Below are positions 1 to 6,406 of a stretch of DNA of 14,206 nt, piece by piece. The stretch lies in contig JAUXDF010000041.1 of the NCBI GenBank assembly GCA_030618505.1, forward strand, positions 1 to 14,206, given 5' to 3'. The number at the start of each line of letters is the position of its first letter. The first letter of the stretch is position 1. This stretch comes from Spongiibacteraceae bacterium (GTDB lineage Bacteria; Pseudomonadota; Gammaproteobacteria; Pseudomonadales; PIVM01). The notes beneath the pieces were generated by a model. The model was not told the origin of the DNA. It made no database searches and saw only the letters and a list, made by a program, of their open reading frames with translations. The position numbers and the translations under genes are program-made.

Positions 1-473
1 CCAATGCGAGCAAACTGTGGCCGCCAGCGCAAAAAAGCCATTGCCACAGCAAACAGTAACGCAAGGGTGTAGATAGGATCGATAATGGAAATAATATTCC
101 AGGCACTGCGTTCATCAGAAAAAGGCCACAACAGGTGCGTTCCATAACTGGTACAGGCATCCAGCAATCCAGCGGTAGCATATCCCAGCGTGGCAAAAAG
201 GTAGATCCGTGAAAAACGCATTCCCTGTCGAAGAAAGGGCCAAAGAAGCAAGGCGGCAAGCAATCCCCCAAGCGGTATAAAAATAAGCGAATGGGTAAAG
301 TGTCGATGAAAATCGAGATGAAGTAGAGGATCACTGCTTGATTGAATAAACACATCCAAATCAGCAATCATCCCCCCCACCAAGCCTGCTAAGGTAGCTT
401 TGCGTAACTCTTTTTTATTGGCACAGGACTGCGCCAAAACGGCGCCAGTCAAGCCCTGACTAATTGGATCCAT
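1..473 (-). CDS. Membrane-bound metal-dependent hydrolase, YdjM/DUF457 type (3' end cut off by window edge)
   Basis: Reading the minus strand from ATG at 473 gives 157 codons open to the window edge; the C-terminus is missing. The protein starts MDPISQGLTGAVLAQ, then has hydrophobic stretches at about residues 63-80, 91-106 and 135-149. Likely metal ligands lie in DLD (38-40), HRHFTHS (56-62), DACTSYGTHLLWPF (105-118) and DPIYT (132-136). This pattern is that of the YdjM/YfhO-like inner-membrane family annotated as metal-dependent hydrolases; the substrate is not established. The gene follows the spermidine-synthase-like gene on the same strand with an 87-bp gap, so co-transcription is possible but not shown. 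The Shine-Dalgarno match is poor: AAGGT lies only a few bases before the ATG. An upstream ATG is out of frame, so the start at 473 is preferred. The family call is firm and the biochemical role is open. Confidence 0.85.
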   Translation of the reverse strand, partial: MDPISQGLTGAVLAQSCANKKELRKATLAGLVGGMIADLDVFIQSSSDPLLHLDFHRHFTHSLIFIPLGGLLAALLLWPFLRQGMRFSRIYLFATLGYATAGLLDACTSYGTHLLWPFSDERSAWNIISIIDPIYTLALLFAVAMAFLRWRPQFARI

Positions 474-560
474 AGACCTTGTTACTCATATTATTTATAG
501 GCAAACCTACTTTCGGCAGTATATAACGGCTATTTTCAAGAACTGGGCACTGCATACAGA

Positions 561-1262
561 CTAGCGGTAATCTTCAGCCGAACGCCAGGGTTTTTGTGCC
601 AACCAGATCGTATGGCAACTGACTTTACCCTTGCGAGCTCTTACCGTGTGCATCGAGACATTAAAGCGGGATTTTTTAAGCCGAATGGTAAATAGCGGAT
701 CAGGGCCCGCTGACCAGATAGCTAAAATGCCTTCGGGATGAAGCTTTTTATAGATGGCGTTCAAGCCTTCCAAGGAATACAGCCAGTGATTATCATCGCG
801 GGTAAGACCTTCAGGGCCGTTATCAACATCCAGTAAAATGGCGTCGTAATCTGGTTTCTTATTTATCAGTAATTCAGTGACATCACCAATATGGACCTGT
901 GTTCGACTATCGTGAAGTGGCTGCCCGGCACAATCTCCTAAAGGCCCCCTATTCCATTCGACAACCTCGGGAATCAATTCTGCCACCGTTACTTGTGCAG
1001 AAGGCGGCATCGATTTAAGGGCCGCGGCAAGTGTAAAACCCATACCTAAACCACCCACCAGCACGCGAGCATCAGCCACTGACTTGAGTCGCTCACAACT
1101 GAGTTCGGCCAGCGCTTCTTCAGAGCCATGCACACGACTATTCATCAGCTCACCACGCACACCACTGAGGCGGATGGAAAATTCTTCTGCTCGTTGTGAC
1201 AATTTCAGCTCACCCCCGTTGTTGGGGATTTTTGCAATACCTAATACTTTCCAGGGGTTCAT
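561..1262 (-). CDS. Spermidine-synthase-like protein (SpeE/methyltransferase fold, orphan type)
   Basis: This 233-residue protein has a Rossmann methyltransferase fold. Motif I is VLVGGLGMGFTLAAAL (67-82), an acidic residue ends strand 2 (E95 in VAELIPEVVEW), an acidic GDV lies at 126-128, and strand 4 is AILLDVDNGP (141-150). Such proteins are usually annotated as spermidine synthase or spermine/spermidine synthase domain proteins. Two features argue against real polyamine synthesis. The SpeE signature GGGDG is replaced by GGLGMG, and the aspartate-rich catalytic segment (DCTDP-like in SpeE) is LDVDNGP. The N-terminal tetramerisation barrel of SpeE is also short. No speD or other polyamine gene is nearby. 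The start is supported by AGAGGTGG just before the ATG. I infer a SAM or decarboxylated-SAM binding enzyme of unknown acceptor. Confidence 0.8.
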   Translation of the reverse strand: MNPWKVLGIAKIPNNGGELKLSQRAEEFSIRLSGVRGELMNSRVHGSEEALAELSCERLKSVADARVLVGGLGMGFTLAAALKSMPPSAQVTVAELIPEVVEWNRGPLGDCAGQPLHDSRTQVHIGDVTELLINKKPDYDAILLDVDNGPEGLTRDDNHWLYSLEGLNAIYKKLHPEGILAIWSAGPDPLFTIRLKKSRFNVSMHTVRARKGKVSCHTIWLAQKPWRSAEDYR

Positions 1263-1485
1263 GCCACCTCTTTCAATGATGCTTATTTAAAGACAGAGCG
1301 CACTCTAGCATAGACTCGCAGGGGAAACCGCGTAAGCGCCAGCCTTATCCAGGAAACTCCGCCCCCTCTATGGTCATTAAGGCTGAGGCAACAATCTTCA
1401 AAAATATCAGCATTCGATGTCTCATGAGCAATTTATAGTGTATAAGTGCGGGCAAATACTATTTCAAGTACAACAGGAACTCACG

Positions 1486-1821
1486 ATGTCTGATAAATTC
1501 TTCTTCAAGGGGCGCCCGGGCAACAAACCCAAAGATTTCAGCTTTGGCTTTAGCACCAAGCGCGAAATCAAACCAGGTACCGCAGAGCACCCTTTAGCAC
1601 TAACGGTAGCAACACAAGAGCGAAAAATAGAAATTGAAGATCTTGTTGAAAAACATGCGCTTTTCGCTAATATCACGATCAATGAGGAGACCGCAGAAAA
1701 CCTTGCGGAACTCGATTGTATTTTGAATAAACCTGAAACGGTCGCAATAAAGAAAACCCCCAATAGAAATGACCCTTGCTCCTGCGGTAGTGGTAAAAAA
1801 TATAAAAAATGTTGTGCTTAA
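1486..1821 (+). CDS. SEC-C metal-binding motif protein, PBPRA1643 family
   Basis: This 111-residue protein begins MSDKFFFKGRPGN and ends in the zinc-binding SEC-C motif NDPCSCGSGKKYKKCC (about 95-110). Its four cysteines are in the CxC...CC arrangement known from the tail of SecA. The N-terminal KFFFKGR and the middle segments HPLALTV and ANITIN match the small PBPRA1643 SWIM/SEC-C family of marine Gammaproteobacteria. An upstream in-frame ATG at 1417 would add 23 residues, but ATG 1486 is chosen because AGGAA (1475-1479) sits 6 bases before it and the family starts MSxKFFFKGR. The role is unknown. In SecA this motif binds SecB and ribosomes, and a protein-binding role here is only an analogy. 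The small gene downstream follows after 65 bp with its own promoter-like sequence. Confidence 0.88.
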   Translation: MSDKFFFKGRPGNKPKDFSFGFSTKREIKPGTAEHPLALTVATQERKIEIEDLVEKHALFANITINEETAENLAELDCILNKPETVAIKKTPNRNDPCSCGSGKKYKKCCA

Positions 1822-1847
1822 CTCAAGACTGGAAGGCTTAGTATAAT
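1818..1847 (+). promoter_or_regulatory. Candidate sigma-70 promoter for the 72-residue gene
   Basis: A perfect -10 hexamer TATAAT (1842-1847) lies 18 bp after TTAACT (1818-1823), a 4/6 match to the -35 consensus that overlaps the stop of the upstream gene. Transcription would begin near 1854, about 33 bases before the ATG at 1887. This is a sequence match only. Confidence 0.4.
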
Positions 1848-1886
1848 TAGGCTGCAATACGCGTTAATCAACTTGTCAGGTAAAAA

Positions 1887-2105
1887 ATGAGTATTCAAGA
1901 GATCGCCCTGTCCCAGAACCAAAAGAAGAAATTGCTCAAAGCTATAAAAGATAAAAGTGTGCTATTTGAAGATGACAACGGGGATATAGTACTGGATATT
2001 GTCGTTTACCTGAACCTCAAAAAAGACCAGGATACCGCGCCAATTGAAGCGATTTTAGGTGATGATGTTCTGGATCTTACCGTGCAGTATATTATTTTTA
2101 CGTAA
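1887..2105 (+). CDS. Small acidic protein of unknown function
   Basis: This is a 72-residue open frame whose family I do not recognise. The N-terminal third (residues 1-24) is lysine- and glutamine-rich and probably helical (SQNQKKKLLKAIKDK). The rest is acidic with alternating hydrophobic positions (VLFEDDNGDIVLDIVVYLNL, then AILGDDVLDLTVQYIIF), suggesting beta strands. There is no signal peptide, membrane helix or cysteine. The gene lies 65 bp after the SEC-C gene on the same strand, has a good promoter candidate directly upstream, a modest AGGT ribosome site, and a stem-loop terminator after it. These signals make a real gene likely. Lack of any recognisable motif leaves its function open. 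Confidence 0.6.
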   Translation: MSIQEIALSQNQKKKLLKAIKDKSVLFEDDNGDIVLDIVVYLNLKKDQDTAPIEAILGDDVLDLTVQYIIFT

Positions 2106-2140
2106 ACAAGGGACATCCGCCACCAAGAGCCGAAGAACAA

Positions 2141-2184
2141 AAAAAAGGAGTAGACACAGCAATGTGCTCACTCCTTTTTCTTTA
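2141..2184. terminator. Stem-loop terminator between convergent genes
   Basis: AAAAAGGAGT (2142-2151) pairs with ACTCCTTTTT (2170-2179), and TTTATT follows. The stem has A-runs on one side and T-runs on the other, so it can act on both strands: for the 72-residue gene on plus and DUF3010 on minus. The inner part of the stem (GACAC/GTGCTC) pairs imperfectly. Confidence 0.7.
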
Positions 2185-2226
2185 TTCGAGGATTGATAAA
2201 TTTGCTATAAACCCTATAAAACAGCG

Positions 2227-2664
2227 CTAATCTTTCCCATAAATAGTTTGGTTTTGACACGCATATGCGGCGTTAAAAGCAGGCTGTTGAAATTTTTTCA
2301 ACTCCAGACTGACAAAATCCACCGGGATCGGATTACGCTTGATCTGCGCTTTTATCGCACTCTGGGATATTAACGAAATGGGCAAGTCAATCAGCTGAAT
2401 CGCCGCTTCCAGCTTAAAACTGGTGGCACTGCCCATCCACTTGCCTTTTTGGTCACGCTCAATAATGACCACCTCATCAACTTTGTAGTCGCCCATCAAC
2501 TGAGTAAAGGCCGCTTGAAAACCACGGATTGCTTCGGCTTCAACAGATTGAGAAACAGCAAACAAGCGCTGACGACACTCCGGCACATCAAATACGCCAG
2601 CTTCATGCCCCAATATACAAATGATGGCTTCGCCACCTTTTAATTCTACGCCACAAACTCGCAT
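2227..2664 (-). CDS. DUF3010 family protein
   Basis: This 145-residue protein has the DUF3010 hallmarks: MRVCGVELKGGEAIICIL at the N-terminus, VVIIERDQKGKWMGSATSF (66-84), LEAAIQLI (85-92) and IKRNPIPVDF (108-117). Length matches the family. No function is established. My reading is that the order of elements resembles a RuvC/RNase H fold: a first strand ending in an acidic residue (E7), a middle strand ending in E69 followed by KGK and a helix, and a C-terminal helix (PAFNAAYACQ). The C-terminal aspartates of RuvC are absent, so nuclease activity is doubtful. It is followed on the opposite strand end by a shared terminator, and yacL lies 83 bp upstream on the same strand. The family call is firm; the fold is inference. 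Confidence 0.88.
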   Translation of the reverse strand: MRVCGVELKGGEAIICILGHEAGVFDVPECRQRLFAVSQSVEAEAIRGFQAAFTQLMGDYKVDEVVIIERDQKGKWMGSATSFKLEAAIQLIDLPISLISQSAIKAQIKRNPIPVDFVSLELKKFQQPAFNAAYACQNQTIYGKD

Positions 2665-2747
2665 GCTAAACCTATAGAGAAGTGATTAAAGGTAATATTG
2701 TAACCGTAATTGCCCCCTCTGTATGCGATAAAGGAGCAAGAGAAAAA

Positions 2748-3113
2748 CTATAAACCGACAAAGGCCTGCCAGGATAATAAGGCTTGTTTAAAATCCTGCA
2801 GCCCACACTCAGCATAGGATTCCTCATTATACAGACTGGTATCCTCGGGTAGCTCCCCATCCGGATCAAAATCGAGAGCTAAAGCAATGACTTCTATTTC
2901 ATCGTGGTTAACCACTAGCTGAAACTCTGAGCCAAGAATTTGGTGATTACCGCAACGATTTATCTCAAACTGCTGAATGATATCCAGTAGATCTTCTATG
3001 CGACGCCGGGAGCTGCACAGCTCTTGTGAAAACCAGCGACCCAAGGCTTCATGCCCTAACGAAAACCGGGCGACGGGCTGACGATACTCATCATAGGTAA
3101 ATTCAAAATCCAC
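2748..3113 (-). CDS. yacL: UPF0231 family protein YacL
   Basis: This 121-residue protein is close in length to E. coli YacL (about 120). Colinear blocks match that family: MDFEF at the start, FSLGHEALGRWFSQEL (17-32; E. coli has MGHEVVGHWFNEEV) and YNEESYAECGLQDF (95-108; E. coli has YDEESLSLCGVEDF). The protein is acidic and soluble with no signal peptide. Its molecular function is not known. It sits in a minus-strand run with DUF3010 downstream and the cold-shock-domain gene upstream, with gaps of about 80-100 bp on either side, so each may have its own signals. Family assignment is by direct pattern match. Confidence 0.88.
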   Translation of the reverse strand: MDFEFTYDEYRQPVARFSLGHEALGRWFSQELCSSRRRIEDLLDIIQQFEINRCGNHQILGSEFQLVVNHDEIEVIALALDFDPDGELPEDTSLYNEESYAECGLQDFKQALLSWQAFVGL

Positions 3114-3210
3114 AACTGTCTCTACTTCCTATTTACTCATAACATAAGACTGGATCGCCACACACTACTGCCTCACGCAAGATATAAGGCGTTTAGGGCT
3201 TCTGGGAGCC

Positions 3211-3462
3211 TCAGGTCATGACGCCAAAAGGATTTGCTTTGACAACCTGGTTACCTTGTTGTTTGTTCTTATTCGCCAGTTTAACCTTTTTTGCCATTAA
3301 GCCTCGCTTGTCGCTGTGGCATTCAAACTCAACATTAACCCCAACCTTCAAAAACTGACACTTAATGAGATCCGCCTTTCGCACCATGATATCCGGCCCA
3401 CCACCGTTATCAAGAAACCCATAGTCCTTATCTCGAAACCACTTTTTTACCACTGTTTGCAT
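3211..3462 (-). CDS. Diverged cold-shock-domain protein
   Basis: This 83-residue protein consists of one OB-fold cold-shock domain plus a short lysine- and glutamine-rich tail. KKWFRDKDYGFLDNGGG (6-22) corresponds to strand 1 and RNP1 (usually KGFGFI). PDIMVRKADL (23-32) corresponds to RNP2 (usually DVFVHFSAI). VNVEFECHSDKRGLMAKKV (42-60) corresponds to the last strands. The RNP2 aromatic F and the usual H are replaced by M and R, so nucleic-acid binding may differ from that of CspA. The start is well supported by AAGGAGA 5-6 bases before the ATG. A 6-bp stem-loop lies in the leader at 3486-3507. Such proteins bind single-stranded RNA or DNA; the specific role here is unknown. Confidence 0.8.
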   Translation of the reverse strand: MQTVVKKWFRDKDYGFLDNGGGPDIMVRKADLIKCQFLKVGVNVEFECHSDKRGLMAKKVKLANKNKQQGNQVVKANPFGVMT

Positions 3463-3485
3463 ACTTTCTCCTTCCTTATCAGATG

Positions 3486-3507
3486 AGGCGCTAACACCAT
3501 TGCGCCT
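3486..3507 (-). promoter_or_regulatory. Stem-loop in the leader of the cold-shock-domain gene
   Basis: AGGCGC (3486-3491) and GCGCCT (3502-3507) can form a 6-bp GC stem with a 10-base loop, ending 23 bases before the start codon and next to the strong ribosome site. No T-run follows on either strand, so it is less likely to be a simple terminator of the thioesterase gene and may be a structured leader. Confidence 0.35.
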
Positions 3508-3556
3508 TAAACAGTTGAAACGTTACCTTTCACTTTCAGACCCAAAGCCAATTAAT

Positions 3557-4018
3557 TTATGTCCCAGGCCAATCAGAAATCGCCACACTTCGATAAGCAT
3601 CAATAAAGTTTTGCGGCATTTTTCTCACTCCATGACTGTCCATATCAACACAGACAAATTGCATCAGCCCTCGAGTGACTGTTTTACGATCCTTTAAGCG
3701 TATTATTTGAAAACGCCGATCCTTAATCAACTTCTCTCCCCAATCGAGAACCCAGGTGCCAATCATCAAGTGATCTCCAGCACGGGTTGCCAGCTCGTAG
3801 CTAAAATCACTACGACGTATAGCCAAGGCTCTACGGGTTTGGCAGAAGTCCTCAATATGAACGCCTAAGGCAGCGGAATGCGCCCAAGCGGTTTCCTCGC
3901 ACCATCTAATATAGTGTGTATTATTCGTATGCCCCAGGCGATCAATTTCGTTGTCAGAGACCTTAATTTCGGTAATAAACGGATCGTGATGATCCCATGG
4001 TAATTGTGGTAAATTCAT
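3557..4018 (-). CDS. Acyl-CoA thioesterase, 4-hydroxybenzoyl-CoA thioesterase (hotdog) family
   Basis: This 153-residue single hotdog-domain protein probably hydrolyses an acyl-CoA or aryl-CoA thioester in the cytoplasm. The active-site signature is DRLGHTNNTHYIRWCEE (26-42), with D26 in the place of the catalytic aspartate of 4HBT-type enzymes, followed by the GH-NN-Y helix. RRSDFSYELATRAGDHLMIGTWV (68-90) is the second conserved strand pair. Length is normal for YbgC/FadM-like enzymes. The exact acyl substrate cannot be read from sequence. There is no strong Shine-Dalgarno (TGAAG near the ATG). A 7-bp hairpin, TAACAGT/ACTGTTA (4029-4047), lies just upstream of the start and could be an operator or leader element. 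The gene is divergent from the glutaredoxin-like gene. Confidence 0.85.
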   Translation of the reverse strand: MNLPQLPWDHHDPFITEIKVSDNEIDRLGHTNNTHYIRWCEETAWAHSAALGVHIEDFCQTRRALAIRRSDFSYELATRAGDHLMIGTWVLDWGEKLIKDRRFQIIRLKDRKTVTRGLMQFVCVDMDSHGVRKMPQNFIDAYRSVAISDWPGT

Positions 4019-4426
4019 AACTTCAAGTTAACAGTTTTTTACTGTTACCGTTTAATGAATGAGCGAGTGACACGTTAAACTCTCTCATCAAAAGATGTCT
4101 TGCCATTTTACAGTAGATTTGCTGAAATCCAATAGCTGACAAGCAGACATACAATACAGTAGTACAGCTCAGGTTCAAGCACGGCAGATATAGCGTAGAA
4201 CGTAAAATAGTGAACTATCACTTTGAGTTATAAGCAATATTTTGTCTGGCTAACACCTGACCAAGCGGCCAAAACACCATTGTCCATCATCTATCTCTGC
4301 AGTAGAATACCACGCGATCACCTCGGTCGCTAATCACTAAGGAATTTCTATCCATGAACCTGCCGTTTTTGGACGGACGTTGACTAACCCTAAATGCATC
4401 CGACAAACAACATTGGAAATACCACC
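4019..4426. other. Divergent intergenic region, about 400 bp without a firm gene
   Basis: This space separates the thioesterase gene (minus) from the glutaredoxin-like gene (plus). I see a 7-bp hairpin at 4029-4047, no convincing paired -35/-10 promoter, and a possible 9-codon leader ORF at 4354-4383 (MNLPFLDGR, with AAGGA at 4339-4343). No tRNA, repeat or longer coding frame is evident. Confidence 0.6.
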
Positions 4427-5197
4427 ATGATGGATAGACTCAACCTGGCAAGTTCCTTTGCCGCCTCAATTCTGGCGCAGGGCCGAGGCATCGCTGCCAC
4501 CACCGCACCGCAACACCCCAAGAAGACACTGAAACTTTACGATATAGAGAACTGCCCCTATTGCAGAATCGTGCGCGAAGTGTTGACCAAACTAGACCTC
4601 AATGTGGTTATATATCCCTGCCCGAAAAATGGTACTCGTTTTCGCACGAAACTGGAACAACTCGGTGGAAAATCGCAATTCCCTTTCCTGATTGATCCCA
4701 ACACCGATACACAATTGTATGAATCCGAGGATATCATTCATTATCTATTGCAAACTTATGGCCATGGACGCCGCATACCCGGCACATTTGAAATTAAATA
4801 TGTGAGAACCCCCTCCTCAATGGTCATCAGTGGCGCCCGCATATTATCCGGGATGCTGGCCTGCGAATCGAAACAACCCAAAAAACTGCTGGAACTGTAC
4901 AGTTTTGAATCCAGCCCTTATGCGCGACTGGTTCGGGAAAAATTATGTGAGGCAGAAATACCCTACATCGTACGCAACGTCGGCAGAACACAATGGCAGG
5001 ATTATCTGCTGCCACCGATGAGGAAAAAATTACTGAAAGAATACGGCCCGACTAACCAGAACCGTATTGATCTGATCCAGAGAAGTGGACAAGTCACTGT
5101 ACCTTACCTTGTTGATCCCAACACTAAACAGGAAATGGGCGAATCGGCAACTATTATCGACTATCTGGAAACAACTTATTGTACACAGGCCGATTAG
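4427..5197 (+). CDS. Tandem glutaredoxin/GST N-terminal domain protein
   Basis: This 256-residue protein has two thioredoxin-fold GST-N/glutaredoxin-like domains in tandem. Domain 1 (about 34-112) has LKLYDIENCPYCRIVREVL with a full CPYC redox site at 43-46 and the cis-proline segment FPFLIDPNT (85-93). Domain 2 (about 153-250) repeats the layout as LELYSFESSPYARLVREKL and VPYLVDPNT (225-233), but the redox site has become SPYA (163-166), so it should lack thiol chemistry. The N-terminal 30 residues are hydrophobic and alanine-rich (RLNLASSFAASILAQG) and may contact membrane. ATG 4427 (or 4430) is chosen because TGGAAA lies 7 bases upstream; an in-frame ATG at 4394 has no ribosome site. The family is annotated as glutathione S-transferase N-terminal domain protein. 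Its stop is only 18 bp from that of the opposing flavoprotein gene. Confidence 0.82.
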   Translation: MMDRLNLASSFAASILAQGRGIAATTAPQHPKKTLKLYDIENCPYCRIVREVLTKLDLNVVIYPCPKNGTRFRTKLEQLGGKSQFPFLIDPNTDTQLYESEDIIHYLLQTYGHGRRIPGTFEIKYVRTPSSMVISGARILSGMLACESKQPKKLLELYSFESSPYARLVREKLCEAEIPYIVRNVGRTQWQDYLLPPMRKKLLKEYGPTNQNRIDLIQRSGQVTVPYLVDPNTKQEMGESATIIDYLETTYCTQAD

Positions 5198-5215
5198 CCA
5201 AAATTAATGCTCTAA

Positions 5216-6208
5216 TCAACCCGGCTGAGGATAAACCAGACGATCCAGCACCCAGTAAAGTGGACCACCAAAACTAAAACGGGATATTTTTGTTTTGGTG
5301 TAAACATCTTCAGCCAGTATTTCGCCTGCAGCCATCAAACCACTTTCGATCGCAGGGCCAATGCCCTCGCCCATATCCATCGATGCCAAACCAGCTGAAT
5401 CCCCAATCAAAAAGCAATTATCTTGTTTGAATTCGCCCTCAAAGGAGTGTAAAAAATAAGGGTGCCCAGTCACTTTGAGCTTATCAGCAGTTGCTTGATC
5501 CAGCAGTTTTTGTTTTACAAGATCCTCAATAAAACATTTAAAATGCTGATGAATATTATTATCTGCCTTTTTAAAATAAGAGGAAATCCCGCCAATACCA
5601 ATATTAATAACCCCATCACCCTTGGGAACGTACCAGGAATAACCTCTTAAACCTCGATAGAAAAAGAACAGATGACAACGCTTGTCGGTATAAGGATATT
5701 CAAACTCAAGTTCCAGAGTCGCTAACTGATTACTCTTGATACGGCTTTTTGCAAACAGGTTTCGCCTCACCGGGCATTGTGTACCACCGGCACCGATCAA
5801 ATATTTGCAGCTGTATTTGTCATCGATAATATAACGTCCATTTTCCTGACGAATAGACTTAACCGAGTGGTTCTCTACGGCAGCACCGGAGCGCTTAAGC
5901 AGCCATTGGTCGAACTCAACTCGACGAATAGAGTAGTTATCCCAGCGGGTAGGAAACCAGGGCAGACCAATACGCAGGGGTGCAATATGCATCCTTACAT
6001 CCAGACTTGTCATGGTATGAGGATATTCTTCTGCAGTGAACTGTAGATCATCCATGACCTTTGAGGTAATCCAGCCAGCACACAATTTGACACGAGGAAA
6101 ACTTTGCTTTTCCAGTATTAAAACATCAACGCCCTTCTGCTTAAGCTTCCAGGCACAAGTGGAGCCAGAAGGCCCGCCACCGATAATGATAACCTCATGT
6201 TCTTTCAT
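5216..6208 (-). CDS. FAD-dependent oxidoreductase, geranylgeranyl reductase family
   Basis: This 330-residue flavoprotein is of the geranylgeranyl-reductase/PHBH superfamily. FAD binding is shown by IIIGGGPSGSTCAWKLKQKG (7-26), LEKQSFPRVKLCAG (32-45) and CFLIGDSAGLASMDMGEGI (265-283), where GD contacts the ribityl chain. YSWYVPKGDGVINIGIGG (190-207) carries a variant of the YxWxFP motif that lines the prenyl-binding pocket in archaeal geranylgeranyl reductases. C43 sits where a conserved cysteine lies in several members. The family reduces C=C bonds of isoprenoid chains or oxidises lipophilic substrates; this substrate is unknown. The gene lies downstream of the Lgt-like gene on the same strand, separated by about 200 bp of repeats. 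Start: AGGT just before ATG at 6208. A role in lipid or quinone tailoring is inferred. Confidence 0.82.
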   Translation of the reverse strand: MKEHEVIIIGGGPSGSTCAWKLKQKGVDVLILEKQSFPRVKLCAGWITSKVMDDLQFTAEEYPHTMTSLDVRMHIAPLRIGLPWFPTRWDNYSIRRVEFDQWLLKRSGAAVENHSVKSIRQENGRYIIDDKYSCKYLIGAGGTQCPVRRNLFAKSRIKSNQLATLELEFEYPYTDKRCHLFFFYRGLRGYSWYVPKGDGVINIGIGGISSYFKKADNNIHQHFKCFIEDLVKQKLLDQATADKLKVTGHPYFLHSFEGEFKQDNCFLIGDSAGLASMDMGEGIGPAIESGLMAAGEILAEDVYTKTKISRFSFGGPLYWVLDRLVYPQPG

Positions 6209-6265
6209 AAGACCTGCACCGACAATAATAACTCTCTCTCACTGGCCATTTTTCTCATCCCTACT

Positions 6266-6379
6266 GAGTTCTGTTATTGGTGTTATCAGCGATAGGTCAC
6301 AGGGCGCGATCCTGCATCACTAGACACAATATTGGTGCGGAGGCCGCACCCTACTATTTGAGTTCCATTATTGGTGTTA
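6266..6379. repeat. 20-bp direct repeat pair
   Basis: GAGTTC-YR-TTATTGGTGTTA occurs at 6266-6285 and again at 6360-6379 with two mismatches. The sequence after each copy is also loosely alike (6288-6325 against 6381-6409), so the right copy plus its GTAGGGTGCGG arm seems to have a degenerate tandem partner on the left. Confidence 0.6.
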
Positions 6380-6406
6380 AATTCGTAGGGTGCGGCCCCC
6401 GCACCA
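6333..6406. repeat. 22-bp near-perfect inverted repeat (REP-like), also a possible terminator
   Basis: TGGTGCGGAGGCCGCACCCTAC (6333-6354) is the reverse complement of 6385-6406 at 21 of 22 positions, with a 30-base loop. Each arm is itself palindromic (GGTGCGG/CCGCACC on the left), so several folds compete. The right arm ends directly against the stop codon of the lgt-like gene (6407-6409). The GTAGGGTGCGG...GCACCATTAG core resembles dispersed REP-like intergenic repeats. There is no T-run, so termination would be imperfect. Confidence 0.7.

Noticed and set aside
1084..1290. Open frame on plus strand within the spermidine-synthase-like gene
   Set aside because: It lies antisense to a well-supported gene, has no family match and no ribosome site.
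4394..4426. Longer start for the glutaredoxin-like gene (11 extra residues)
   Set aside because: There is no ribosome site before ATG 4394, whereas TGGAAA precedes ATG 4427; it cannot be fully excluded.
6266..6406. CRISPR-like array from the repeated TTATTGGTGTTA and GTAGGGTGCGG blocks
   Set aside because: There are only two copies, no regular spacers and no cas genes; REP-like palindromes explain it better.
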